Shown here piece after piece: positions 36,248 to 45,339 of a stretch of 64,000 bases of DNA. The stretch comes from Solirubrobacter ginsenosidimutans (lineage in GTDB: Bacteria > Actinomycetota > Thermoleophilia > Solirubrobacterales > Solirubrobacteraceae), in contig NZ_JAPDOD010000002.1 in the NCBI RefSeq assembly GCF_027587205.1, forward strand, positions 434,001-498,000. Reading direction: 5' to 3'. The number at the start of each line of letters is the position of its first letter. The first letter of the stretch is position 1. The position numbers were made by a program, and so were the translations under genes. The notes under the pieces were generated by a model. The model was not told the origin of the DNA. It saw nothing but the letters and a program-made list of their open reading frames with translations, and searched no databases.

Positions 36248-36383
36248 AACCAACTGCGGCGAGCGCAGGGTCGCGCCGGAGCCTGGCGTCGAGGTTGCGG
36301 TGCACGCGGACCAGGGGTTCGGAGCGGCTCCTGCCAACGCCCGCGTGAGAGAGCGTCAGCGCTCCGGCTCAGCGCTGCCTTGC

Positions 36384-36644
36384 TCAGGTCGCTCGCTGGA
36401 CGTCGACGCGCGCCGGGCCGCTGCCGAGGGCGCGGTCCGATGTCATCTTCGCCATACGGACGGCCCGTTCCTCGGATTCCGCCTCGAACGTCATCTCGAC
36501 CTGCATCCGGCCGATTCCGACATCCACCGCAGCGCCCGTGCCCGGAGCTGCGTCGTCCAGCCTTTGGCGCACACGATCTGTGGTCGCTTGCGTCGGAGGA
36601 TCACCCACGAGCGGGAACTCCTGCGTGACGCGGAACAGGGCCAT
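36384..36644 (-). CDS. small hypothetical protein
   Basis: 86 residues starting 'MALFRVTQEFPLVGDPPTQA', no signal peptide, predicted alternating strands and helices. The amphipathic pattern and absence of stops suggest a real gene but no family is recognised. Confidence 0.45.
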   Translation of the reverse strand: MALFRVTQEFPLVGDPPTQATTDRVRQRLDDAAPGTGAAVDVGIGRMQVEMTFEAESEERAVRMAKMTSDRALGSGPARVDVQRAT

Positions 36645-36893
36645 TCCCCGATTGTGCGCCCCATCTCGCCTTGGATGCAAGGACTCGGTCGCCGCTTTCC
36701 CCTGACAGGCGGGCGGCCTCCGCCGAGTGGCCCGCTACCAGGTCGTCGCCCTGATGCTTCAAGCCTCAAGCGACGCCGAACGGGCCTACGCACCCTTGCG
36801 GAGCCGAAGCGCCACAGCACCTGCGGCCGGATGCGCGCGAGGCGTCTTCGCCGGGCGTGCGCGGCAGGGATGACCCTTTTCAGCGCGCCCCAG

Positions 36894-36909
36894 CGGTGGT
36901 TTACTCGCG
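36894..36909 (+). promoter_or_regulatory. 16-bp promoter-like box upstream of adenine deaminase
   Basis: CGGTGGTTTACTCGCG is identical to 40259-40274. TTTACT (36900-36905) could be a -10 element. It lies 10 bases before the GTG start, so the mRNA would be leaderless or nearly so. Confidence 0.5.
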
Positions 36910-36915
36910 CGTGCG

Positions 36916-38619
36916 GTGCAGGACCTCCGCGAGTTCATCGAAGCTGCCCGCGGCGAACGAGACGCCGACCTGTTGCTGCGTGGCGGCCGTGTGGTGAACG
37001 TGTTCACGCACGAGATCGTCGAGACCGCGGTCGCGCTGCGTGGCGACCGCATCGTCGGGTTCGGCGAGCGGCCCGCGGGGGAGGTGATCGACGTCGGCGG
37101 CCGGTACGTGTGCCCGGGGTTGATCGACGCGCACGTACACATCGAGATCTCGATGCTGCCGCCGCATCGTTTCGCCGACGCCGTCCTGCCGCACGGCGTC
37201 ACATCGGTGGTGTGTGATCCGCACGAGATCGCGAACGTCCTGGGGCTCGACGGGGTTCGCTACATGCTGGACGTCAGCGAAGGCCTGGATCTATCGGTGC
37301 TCGTGATGGCGCCTTCCTGCGTCCCGACGTCGTCGATGGAGACATCCGGCGCAGCGCTCGGCGCTGAAGACCTCATCACCCTGGCTGAGCATCCGCGAGT
37401 CCTCGGCCTCGCCGAGGTGATGAACTTCCCCGGCGTCCTCGCCGGCAGTGACGACGTGTTGGACAAGCTGCACGAATTCGCCGGGCGGCCGGTGGACGGG
37501 CACGTTCCCGGTTTGACCGGTCCGGACCTCCAAGCGTACGTCGGCGCCGGAATCTCCAGCGATCATGAGTCAGTCGCGGCGGAGGAGGCGCGCGAGAAGC
37601 TGCGGTTGGGCATGACGGTGTTCCTGCGCGAGGCCTCCAACGCGCGCAACCTGCTCGCGCTGCTGCCGGTCATCGACGTGCACACCGCGCGCAGGTGCGC
37701 GTTCGCGACCGACGATCGCGTGCCGGGCGAGCTGTTGCGTGACGGATCGGTGGACGCGCTCGTGCGACTCGCCGTCCGCGGCGGCCTCGACCCAGTCACC
37801 GCGATCACGATGGCGACGCTCAATCCGGCGGAGCACTACGGGCTGCGTGACCGCGGAGCGGTGGCGCCCGGGCGGCGCGCCGACCTGTTCGTCACCTCTG
37901 ATCTGCATACGTTGCCGGTCGAGCTCGTGATCGCCGGCGGCCGTGTCGTCGCACGCGACGGGCGCCGGCTGCGCGACAGCGTCGCATCCCCCGCGACGCT
38001 TCCCGACACCTTCCACGTCGCATGGCCGCCCGACCTGCGACTCGTCGCGCGAGCACGCCGGGCGCGCGTGATCGGCATCGTCGAGGACCAACTCTTGACC
38101 ACGGCTCACGTGGAGGACGTCCGCGTCCAGGACGGCATCGCCGTAGCCGATCCGGACCGGGACATGCTGCGCCTGAGCGTCATCGAGCGCCACCGTGCGA
38201 CCGGTAACGTCGGCATGGGGTTCGTGCGCGGCTTCGGCCTTCAACGGGGCGCGATGGCATCGAGCGTCGCGAACGACTGCCACAACATCATCGTCGTAGC
38301 CGCCGACGATGACGACGGCCTCGCCGCCGCGCGCGCGGTCGCCGACATGGCCGGCGGGATCGCGGTGGTCGAAGGCGGCGAACTGCGGGCGGTCCTTGCA
38401 TTGCCGCTCGCCGGCCTGATGGCCGACGAGGCGCCCGAGCTGGTAGCCGATCAGCTCGACGCGGTCACGACCGCGGTGCGGGAGCTCGGCTGCGCGGTGC
38501 CGGCGCCATTCATGGCCATGAGCTTCCTGGCGTTGCCCGTGATCCCGCAGCTCAAGCTCACCGACCGCGGGCTGGTAGACGTCGACACGTTCGCCTTCAC
38601 CGACGTCTTCGTCGACTAG
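36916..38619 (+). CDS. ade: adenine deaminase
   Basis: 567 residues, normal for Ade-type adenine deaminases, which convert adenine to hypoxanthine for purine salvage. Metal-binding 'DAHVHIE' (His73, His75), 'HVPGLTG', 'SSDHES' and the family-specific C-terminal domain with 'GNVGMGFVRGFGL' and 'NDCHNIIVVAADD' are visible. The GTG start sits 10 bases after a promoter-like TTTACT, with no room for a ribosome site. Confidence 0.93.
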   Translation: MQDLREFIEAARGERDADLLLRGGRVVNVFTHEIVETAVALRGDRIVGFGERPAGEVIDVGGRYVCPGLIDAHVHIEISMLPPHRFADAVLPHGVTSVVCDPHEIANVLGLDGVRYMLDVSEGLDLSVLVMAPSCVPTSSMETSGAALGAEDLITLAEHPRVLGLAEVMNFPGVLAGSDDVLDKLHEFAGRPVDGHVPGLTGPDLQAYVGAGISSDHESVAAEEAREKLRLGMTVFLREASNARNLLALLPVIDVHTARRCAFATDDRVPGELLRDGSVDALVRLAVRGGLDPVTAITMATLNPAEHYGLRDRGAVAPGRRADLFVTSDLHTLPVELVIAGGRVVARDGRRLRDSVASPATLPDTFHVAWPPDLRLVARARRARVIGIVEDQLLTTAHVEDVRVQDGIAVADPDRDMLRLSVIERHRATGNVGMGFVRGFGLQRGAMASSVANDCHNIIVVAADDDDGLAAARAVADMAGGIAVVEGGELRAVLALPLAGLMADEAPELVADQLDAVTTAVRELGCAVPAPFMAMSFLALPVIPQLKLTDRGLVDVDTFAFTDVFVD

Positions 38620-38639
38620 CCGCCGCCCGACGATCCGGG

Positions 38640-39936
38640 TCAGGGCGGGGTCGTGGTGAGGCGAGCGTCAGACGGTCGCCTGGCCGGCAGCTGGGCCCTG
38701 ATCGCTGTTCCAGCGTCCGGCGCGCTCTCGATCTGCAGCGTGCCGCCTACGGCCTCCACTCGCTCGGCGAGCCCGGCGAGACCCGAGCCGTGCGAGGCGT
38801 TCGCACCGCCCCTTCCGTCGTCGCTGACCGTGAGTTCGAGCCAGCCATCGCGGTGCTTGACGCTGACCTCGGCCCGCGACGCATATGCATGCTTGGCGGC
38901 ATTGGTCAGCGCCTCCGAGGCCACGTAGTAGACGGCCACTTCGACAGGCTCCTCGAACCGTTCGGTGTCAAGTTCGATCTTCAGGTCGACGGGAACCGCC
39001 GAACGACGCGCCAGCGAGCGAAGTGCTGGACTGAGTCCATCCTGCGCGAGGACCGCGGGAGGCAGGCCCCGCGACAACGCGCGCAGATCGTTGAGCGCAT
39101 CGGTCAGCTCGGTCGCGAGGCGCGAAAGCAGGGCCCGGAGATCATCCATGTCGGGGGCCAGGTCTTCTCCGCGAGCCGCAACTCGAGCACCACGTTCACC
39201 AGTCGCTGCTGAGCGCCGTCGTGAAGGTCGCGTTCGAAGCGTCGGCGCGCCTCTTCTCCGGCGCGCACCATCCGTGCTCGCGATTCCGCGAGATCGCGGT
39301 CGAAGTCTCGTTGGGCCCGCGCTCGCCGCGCCGCGATGACACTGAGCGCACCGGCCAGCGTGGCGAGCACAAGGCCGCCGGCGAGAATGATCCATGGCAG
39401 GAAGGCGCCCGCCCCGCGCGCCGATTGCATCGGCATGGCCACCGCAAATTCCCGTCCGGCGACCATGAACTCCTCGCGAACGGTGTGCCCGTCGTCTTGC
39501 AACGAACCTCCGGTGGGAGGGAACCGCAGGCCCGCAGGGTTCCTCGCAGCCGCGCGCAGCGTCGCCTCAGACACGAAGACGGCCACGGCTCCGGGGCGCA
39601 GCACCCGGTCGATCACATTGGGTGCCGGCGCGATCAGGAACAAGCCGCGCGTCCCGTCTTTGCGCGCTGCGAGCGGCGTGGCACCGACGCCACCGGGCCG
39701 AATCGCGTGGCCCAACGCCGCGACGACTCCGAGCTCACGGCTCAGATCGACGCGGCGAGTCCATCGGTGGGAGACCGGACACGAGCGTTGCCGGCAGGTA
39801 GGACGGGCCTGACGGCGCGGGCGTGCGCCGTTGTTCGGGTGCCACGATTGGGCGGCCAATACGCCGCTCGTACTCCGCGCGGTCGGCGGCTCGGACTTCC
39901 TCAGGCCACGCGGCGGCCGGGAGGTCGACGGCCGAT
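38640..39936 (-). pseudogene. frameshifted CHASE-domain sensor histidine kinase
   Basis: A once complete sensor kinase. The CHASE-like N-terminal part begins mid-domain near 39930 ('RAEYERRIGRPIVAPEQRR', 'YLPATLVSGLPPMD'). It switches frame near 39755, then reads 'ELGVVAALGHAIRPGG', a membrane helix ('LPWIILAGGLVLATLAGAL') and 'FERDLHDGAQQRLVNVVLEL'. A second shift near 39160 leads to the HATPase part ('ASEALTNAAKHAYASRAEV', 'GLAGLAERVEAVGG'). The start is lost to a deletion. Confidence 0.75.
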
Positions 39937-40137
39937 TACCACGGTGGTCATCAGCTCGACCCGCTCGGTCACCGCCGCCGCCGCCAGCGCGAGCAGCGGA
40001 TCGAACGAGTCGTAGACGATCCGGTCGATCGCCGCGAGGCTCGCGAAGCCGGCCCTCTCCGCGCGCGTCGCCCACTCGGTGATGAGCGCTCCCGTGCATC
40101 CCGGAACCGCGTTCGGGAGACCGATCCCGATCCTCAT
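39937..40137 (-). pseudogene. N-terminal fragment of an LLM-class (F420/FMN) oxidoreductase
   Basis: About 67 codons from the ATG at 40137: 'MRIGIGLPNAVPG', 'WATRAERAGFASLAAIDRI' and 'ALAAAAVTERVELMTTVVIG' are the standard start of luciferase-like monooxygenases. It then runs directly into the CHASE-kinase remnant, so a deletion fused the two genes. Confidence 0.75.
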
Positions 40138-40258
40138 CCGTCCACGCTATGACCAGCCACCGCCTCCGGCCTCATTCCCAGGGACACCGGAGGCAGCCCC
40201 GCAGGACAGTCAAGCGTCGCTGATGCGGTCGGAGATACGCCTTCCGAAACACTGGCCA

Positions 40259-40274
40259 CGGTGGTTTACTCGCG
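40259..40274 (+). promoter_or_regulatory. 16-bp promoter-like box upstream of the hybrid kinase
   Basis: Identical to 36894-36909. TTTACT (40265-40270) ends nine bases before the ATG at 40280. TTCCGA (40242-40247) is 17 bases upstream as a weak -35 candidate. Confidence 0.5.
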
Positions 40275-40279
40275 AGGCG

Positions 40280-41755
40280 ATGACTAACGGGGGCACCCGG
40301 TCGGGCCAGCTGCGGCGGCGGTCATGGAGCGCCGCCGACGTGCAGGAGGCGCTCGTCATCAGCGGGCAGATTCCGCTGTGGCTGGTGGACGGCGACGACC
40401 GCATCGCGTTCGTCAACGAGGCGGCCGTCCGGTTGCTCGGCTATCACTCCGACGACGAGCTGATCGGCCGTCCGAGCCACGACACGGTGCACTGGAAGCA
40501 CCCGGACGGGTCGCCGTTTCCGGCTGAGGACTGCCCGATCACGCACGCCACGCGGCGCGGCGAGCCTGTGGTGATCGAGCGCGACTGGTGGGTTCGCAAG
40601 GACGGCAGCATGCTGCCGATCTCCATCCACTGCGTCCAGATGGAGATCGACGGCCGGATGGGGACGGCGATGACGTTCCACGACCAGACCGCGAGCGTGC
40701 AGGCGGAGAATGAGCGTCGAGCGCTCGAGGTCCAGCGCGCGCGACTCGCCGAGGTCCGGGCTTCGCGGACCAGGATTGTCGAGGCCGGCGACGCGCAGCG
40801 CCGTCGCGTGGTCCGGGACCTGCACGACGGCGCACAGGCGAGTCTCGTGCGCGTTGTGCTGGCACTGCGGATCGCACTCGACGGCGGTGGCGTTTCCGGC
40901 GAGGTGCGACCAATGGTCGACGAGGCACTCGAGAACGCGGGCTCGGCGATCGACGAGCTGCGCGAGCTGGCGCACGGGATTCATCCCGCGGCGCTGACGC
41001 AGCACGGCCTCGCGAGCGCGATCGAAGGCCTGGCGGAACGTGCGCCCGTGCCGGTGGTGGTCGAGATCCCGCGGGAGCGGTACGCGGACTCCGTGGAATC
41101 GGCCGCCTATTTCGTGGCTTCCGAGGCACTCACGAACGTGGCGAAGTACGCGCGGGCGTCAACCGCGCGCGTGACGCTGACCGACACGGACAGCCAGCTC
41201 GTCCTGACCGTCGACGACGACGGCGTGGGCGGCGCGCGACCCTCCGCCGGCGGCGGCCTTGCCGGGCTCGCCGATCGCGTCGCAGCGGTCGAAGGAACGA
41301 TTCACCTGACCAGCGACCCCGGCGAGGGGACGCACATCCGCGTCGAGATCCCGTTGACGCCGGCGCCGGAGTCAGCCGCGACGGCGGGCGACGATTCGCG
41401 TAGCGAGGCATCGGTGCTGATCGTCGACGACGACGCCAAATTCCGGGCGCTTGCCGGGATCATGCTTCGCTCGCGAGGCTTCGAGATCCTCGGTGAGAGC
41501 AGTGACGCGGCCTCGGCCGTCGCGATGGCCGTGGAGCACCGTCCCACGGCGATCGTGCTCGATCTCAACCTACCCGACCACGACGGATTCTGGGTCGCCC
41601 AGCGGCTCAACGAGGCGGGTGTCGGCGCGCGAATACTGCTCACCTCGTCAATGGCGACGGATGTCTTGCCGAGCGCACTTGACCGGCACGGGATCGTCGC
41701 CTTCATCTCCAAAGCCGAGCTTCCCACCACCGACCTCTCCGCCCTCCTGCGCTAG
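40280..41755 (+). CDS. PAS-histidine kinase-receiver hybrid protein
   Basis: 491 residues, soluble. A PAS domain (about 20-140, 'IPLWLVDGDDRIAFVNEAAVRLLGY') is followed by a HisKA_3 helix ('RRRVVRDLHDGAQASLVRVVLALR', about 173-196), HATPase_c ('ASEALTNVAKYA', 'GGLAGLADRVAAVEG') and a C-terminal receiver with Asp in 'IVLDLNLPDHDG'. There is no DNA-binding output domain, so it may pass phosphate to another protein. A longer frame upstream lacks homology; ATG 40280 fits the PAS start. Confidence 0.87.
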   Translation: MTNGGTRSGQLRRRSWSAADVQEALVISGQIPLWLVDGDDRIAFVNEAAVRLLGYHSDDELIGRPSHDTVHWKHPDGSPFPAEDCPITHATRRGEPVVIERDWWVRKDGSMLPISIHCVQMEIDGRMGTAMTFHDQTASVQAENERRALEVQRARLAEVRASRTRIVEAGDAQRRRVVRDLHDGAQASLVRVVLALRIALDGGGVSGEVRPMVDEALENAGSAIDELRELAHGIHPAALTQHGLASAIEGLAERAPVPVVVEIPRERYADSVESAAYFVASEALTNVAKYARASTARVTLTDTDSQLVLTVDDDGVGGARPSAGGGLAGLADRVAAVEGTIHLTSDPGEGTHIRVEIPLTPAPESAATAGDDSRSEASVLIVDDDAKFRALAGIMLRSRGFEILGESSDAASAVAMAVEHRPTAIVLDLNLPDHDGFWVAQRLNEAGVGARILLTSSMATDVLPSALDRHGIVAFISKAELPTTDLSALLR

Positions 41756-41881
41756 GAGCGCGAGCCAGATCCAAACAGCAAGCCTCAAGGGAGCAGCGTT
41801 GGCTTTGGCGCCGTGCCGAAACCGGAAGTCAGGTCAGGGGTACGTCGTGCAGTGCGCGTTGTGTTCCGCCGAAGCGGCATC

Positions 41882-42850
41882 TCACCCAACGTTCAGCTTC
41901 GCCTTGATGAGATCCGCGAGCTGCTCGGTCGCCGCATGACACGCTCGCGAGTAGCGAGTGAACTGTGGAAACCCATGGGTCAGATCGGGGTTGTGCACGT
42001 AGCTGATGTCGTTGCCGGCCGCCGCCAGTCGCCGGGCGTACTCGTGCCCGACGTCGCGCAGCGGGTCATATCCGTTGGTCACCAGGATCGTCGGCGGCAG
42101 ATCGGCGTGTGACTCGGCATTCAGCGGCGTGACGTACGGGTGTCGACCGTCGTCGGAGTTCTTGAGCAGGTTGCGCACCATCTCGTAGATGCCATTGGTC
42201 TCCAGGTAGAGCCCGGTCCGGTTCTCGCTCCCGGAGAGCGTGTCGCCGGGGAACGCGGCCTCGGGGAACAGCGGAACCTGGAGCGCCAGCCGCGGGCCAT
42301 GCTCGTCGCGCAGCTTGAGCGCGATCACACAGGTCATGTTGCCACCGGCCGAGTCGCCACCGAGCGCGATCCTGGCCGGGTCGACGTGCTCGTCTTCGGC
42401 GTGTTCGAACAGCCACCGGACGAAGAACTCGATCTCGTCGATCTGCGTCGGGTACTTCGCCTCGGGTGCCAGCTGGTAGTCGACCGCGTAGGTGAGAATG
42501 CCGGCGCGCTCGGCGATCAGCCGCATCGGCACCTCGAACTCGTCGAGCGTGCCGTACGTGAAGCCGCCGCCATGGATGTAGACCAGCGCCGCGCTCGGAT
42601 CGCGGCTCGGCCGGGTGGGGGTGTGGCGACGCACCGTCAGCGATCCGTGCGGCCCCGGGAGGATCAGTGTGTCGACCGCGCCGATCTCCGGCCACGGTCC
42701 CTCGCCCAGGACGGCGTGGTCCCGCCGCCCTTGCGCGATCGAGACGTCCGCGCCGAGGGTGGGACCGTGCGGCAGCCACGCCTCCAGTTCGGGATCGAGC
42801 GTCCCGCGTCCTACCGATTCCGGGATCGAGTGGCGGTCATAGACGGTCAT
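41882..42850 (-). CDS. alpha/beta hydrolase fold-3 (HSL family) esterase
   Basis: 322 residues. Oxyanion motif 'YIHGGGFTYG' (about residues 100-109), nucleophile in 'GGDSAGGNMT', catalytic Asp in 'NGYDPLRDVG' and His in 'LTHGFPQF' define the hormone-sensitive-lipase esterase family. Start at 'MTVYDRHSIPESVG'. The longer open frame upstream has no homology. Confidence 0.92.
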   Translation of the reverse strand: MTVYDRHSIPESVGRGTLDPELEAWLPHGPTLGADVSIAQGRRDHAVLGEGPWPEIGAVDTLILPGPHGSLTVRRHTPTRPSRDPSAALVYIHGGGFTYGTLDEFEVPMRLIAERAGILTYAVDYQLAPEAKYPTQIDEIEFFVRWLFEHAEDEHVDPARIALGGDSAGGNMTCVIALKLRDEHGPRLALQVPLFPEAAFPGDTLSGSENRTGLYLETNGIYEMVRNLLKNSDDGRHPYVTPLNAESHADLPPTILVTNGYDPLRDVGHEYARRLAAAGNDISYVHNPDLTHGFPQFTRYSRACHAATEQLADLIKAKLNVG

Positions 42851-43187
42851 GGCAAGGCCTCGTGGGATGGCGTGCGCCGCGCGGGGGGTAGTGGCTGACC
42901 GTACGACCGTCTGTACGGAAGGCGCCCTTGCCGTCCGGCGTGTCCACCCGGTCGGGCGAACTCGACAGCTTGGTGGCGACGCCCTTTCGCTCACCGGCTG
43001 CTCCTTCCATCTGACGGGAGCACTCGGGCCGGCTGAAGCGCTGACTGCTCCTATCCGTGCCGTGCAGCACCGACGCGCTCGGAGGGGCGTCGCCCGATCC
43101 GCTCGCGCTTTCGCACAAAGATTCGATGAACGAGAGAAAGCCCAACCAGAACGAAGAAAGGCCCGCAGTCCGCAGGCCTTCCGTTCC
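42851..43187. other. non-coding gap upstream of the esterase, with an inverted repeat
   Basis: 337 bases with no supported gene. At 42899-42918, CCGTAC-N8-GTACGG forms a TetR-type operator candidate about 49 bases upstream of the esterase start. The gap ends in the hairpin described separately at 43158-43180. Confidence 0.5.
43158..43180 (-). terminator. displaced terminator of tRNA-Val
   Basis: AAGGCC and GGCCTT arms with one inner mismatch and a short loop, followed on the minus strand by TTTCTTCGTT. Before integration this would have stood about 8 bases after the tRNA 3' end; the element now separates it from the tRNA gene by 9 kb. Confidence 0.55.
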
Positions 43188-43231
43188 ATGGGCGCGGCGG
43201 GTTTCGAACCTGCGACCTCTCGCGTGTGAAG
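43188..43231. repeat. attachment site, left copy
   Basis: A 44-base perfect direct repeat of 52246-52289. It contains the tRNA-Val sequence from the end of the anticodon 5' arm to the 3' end, but without the 5' half, so it is not a functional tRNA. Confidence 0.9.
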
Positions 43232-43266
43232 GGAAGAAGAGGGTTCGCGCCGCGCGCAATCGGCGC

Positions 43267-43616
43267 AGCACCGCGGTTCATCGGGTCCTAGCGGCTCGAT
43301 CACCGCGGTGCTTCCCGCCTGCTCGGGCACGTTGTGGGCACGGCCGACCCCTCGGCTCTCGGGGGCATCGCCCCCATACCCGGCCATCAGCGGAGCGACG
43401 CGGTGGCCGTCAAGATGGAGTCCGTCAGGACCGGGCGAAGCCCGTCGCGAAGCGATCCTCTTGACGGACGCCGTGGCGCGGAGCTACACGAGCTCGCCCT
43501 CGTCGACCGCCGCGATCGCGCACTGATCTCCTCGAGCTCCTGGTCGCCGGTGGTGTTGGCCGGCGAGCACGGCGAGCGAAGCGAGCCGCGCGCAGCCGGC
43601 CGCGGCCGAAGGCCGC
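43267..43616. other. highly structured non-coding region of the element
   Basis: An 11-bp perfect inverted repeat (43267-43277 with 43302-43312), a GGGGGC/GCCCCC hairpin (43361-43375), and a 50-base branched structure (43420-43469) whose outer stem encloses two adjoining GAA-loop hairpins (43432-43444 and 43445-43455). More GAA-loop hairpins follow at 43571-43587 and 43602-43616. No convincing protein is encoded in 43232-43774. It is a candidate single-strand origin, transfer locus or structured RNA. Confidence 0.55.
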
Positions 43617-43774
43617 CTTGACGTGGTAGAGGATCTCGTTACGGACGCCGGAGACGGTTCGCGCGCGGCGAGTTGTCGCGCGCGTGGGCCTGTCTTGCGT
43701 GGGCCCGTCATGGAGTGCGGGCAAACGTACATGATGGGCACTGCGTCGCTAGGCTCACCGATAGGAATCGAGCC

Positions 43775-44629
43775 TTGGAAGCAATCGGACAGATCCGCGA
43801 TCTTGTGACCTTTGAGCGTCCGCCGCTCAACGAGGTCTACCTGTCCGTTCAGTTTGCGACCGACGTGTCGGACGAGGCTGTGGCCCTTGCCGAGTTCTGG
43901 CCTCTCATTCGTGCGGACTTCCCAACGCTTGAACGGCATCCAGCGCTGCCGCCCGTGGAGGAGACGTTCGATGTTCCGCCGAAGGTCGGTCCGCCCAACC
44001 TTCCGTTTCGGATCGGTACCGGTGCGATGCCCCAGAGATATTGGTTTGTCTCTGCTGATTCGACGAGGTTGGTTCAAGTCCAACCGGATCGGTTTCTCTT
44101 TAACTGGCGTCGAGTGCGTCCCGACGACGAGTATCCGCGCTTTCGAGCCTTGGTCCCGGAGTTCGAGCGCCTATTCGAAGCGTTCGTCCAAGTGCTGTCC
44201 GCAGACCAGAGGAAGGCGGCGACGGCCGCCTGGGCTGAGGTTGGCTACATAAACCACGTGGATGCCCCCGACGAACTTCGTCCCGGCGGACATATCTCGC
44301 TAGATCGGATCTTCACCTTCGTCTCGAAGATCGACGCGACCGCCTTTGATCCCGTCGAGGACATGCAGCTACAAGTTCGGTCCACCATCAGAGATGATGG
44401 CGACGCTCCTCTCGGACGGATCTATCTCAGTGCGACACCGGCGTATCGCAATGCAGACCAGATGCCGATCTACGTTGTCGAACTGATTGCGCGTGGTCGT
44501 CCCGGAGGCTCAGAACCCAAGGATCTGGCCAACTTCTTTGCGCGAGGGCGAGAAATGGTGGTGGACGCCTTCTGCAGCGTGACCACGACCGAAATGCACG
44601 ACGCGTGGGGCCTGCGGACTAAGAGTTAG
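43775..44629 (+). CDS. TIGR04255-type protein, cargo gene 1
   Basis: About 284 residues. The segment 'FERPPLNEVYLSVQFA' near the N-terminus followed by 'FWPLIRADFPTLERHPALPP' is the pattern of TIGR04255 proteins, a widespread family of unknown function often found in accessory DNA. No signal peptide or membrane helix. The TTG at 43775 has TAGGAA upstream; a GTG at 43805 is the alternative. Two bases separate its stop from the next start. GC is lower than in the core genes, a sign of separate acquisition. Confidence 0.7.
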   Translation: MEAIGQIRDLVTFERPPLNEVYLSVQFATDVSDEAVALAEFWPLIRADFPTLERHPALPPVEETFDVPPKVGPPNLPFRIGTGAMPQRYWFVSADSTRLVQVQPDRFLFNWRRVRPDDEYPRFRALVPEFERLFEAFVQVLSADQRKAATAAWAEVGYINHVDAPDELRPGGHISLDRIFTFVSKIDATAFDPVEDMQLQVRSTIRDDGDAPLGRIYLSATPAYRNADQMPIYVVELIARGRPGGSEPKDLANFFARGREMVVDAFCSVTTTEMHDAWGLRTKS

Positions 44630-44631
44630 TC

Positions 44632-45339
44632 ATGGCGGTCGCCCCCGGCAAGACCATTCAGCCAGCGCGAGCGCAGCCTTCGGCAAGTGCCCCCCGCGCC
44701 GACGAGTTTCACATGGTCCGACTGTGGCGCCCGGGTGTGCGGCCGTACGAGGATCTCCGCACGTTCCGATACGAGACTGGTGTCGGGGCCGTCGGAAGCG
44801 CGGGCATCGTGGGCGCGATGCCTCGGGCTATCGACGCGTGGGGTTACCCGGGTTCCTGTTGGGTCGAGCGCGGTCCGATGTCCTCTGAGTACTCGGTGAT
44901 GCTCTTCGATCCAGCCTCGATTCGCCCAGCAAACGCGATGTCGGTGATCGAGACGTACGGAACGCCCGTCGCTGGACCGGCTTGGCGGCGGACAACGTCG
45001 GAACGGCTTTCGAATCTCCTTGGGTTGCCCGACGACTGGGACAGCAACGGTTCGGGCGCGCCGTCGCTAATGGCAGCTATCGAGGCATTGTCGCTACTCG
45101 AGCGAGTTCTCGGCAGCGATGCCGTTGCGCCCTCAGTCGTCCCGTTGAGCGACGGCGGTGTGCAACTCGAGTGGCACCGACGGGGGACCGATGTTGAGGT
45201 GATTCTCGGGCCCGTCGACGATCGCGGGATCTTTGTCGAGGACACAAATGGCGTGTGGGAGGGGTCCGTCGATGATTCGTCGGATGTCGTTGAACTTGCT
45301 CGACGGTTGACCGATGTCGCTGCTGCTGCGGCCGGATGA
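44632..45339 (+). CDS. unknown protein, cargo gene 2
   Basis: 235 residues in two parts: a variable N-terminal half and a conserved-looking C-terminal half with 'LPDDWDSNGSGAPS', 'VVPLSDGGVQLEWHRRG' and a final beta-rich segment. Proteins with this 'DWDSxGA...GGVxLEW' arrangement are seen beside TIGR04255 genes, from memory. No catalytic motif is obvious. Its start follows gene 1 by two bases and its stop overlaps gene 3, so the three are coupled. Confidence 0.6.
   Translation: MAVAPGKTIQPARAQPSASAPRADEFHMVRLWRPGVRPYEDLRTFRYETGVGAVGSAGIVGAMPRAIDAWGYPGSCWVERGPMSSEYSVMLFDPASIRPANAMSVIETYGTPVAGPAWRRTTSERLSNLLGLPDDWDSNGSGAPSLMAAIEALSLLERVLGSDAVAPSVVPLSDGGVQLEWHRRGTDVEVILGPVDDRGIFVEDTNGVWEGSVDDSSDVVELARRLTDVAAAAAG

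Noticed and set aside
43188..43231. Possible second tRNA gene on the minus strand
   Set aside because: Only the 3' part of tRNA-Val is present; the D-arm and acceptor 5' strand are missing. It is the left attachment site.
43232..43774. Open frames in the element's left end, including an N-terminal extension of the TIGR04255 gene
   Set aside because: Composition follows the hairpin repeats and no protein motif is visible; the family pattern begins only after about 43800.
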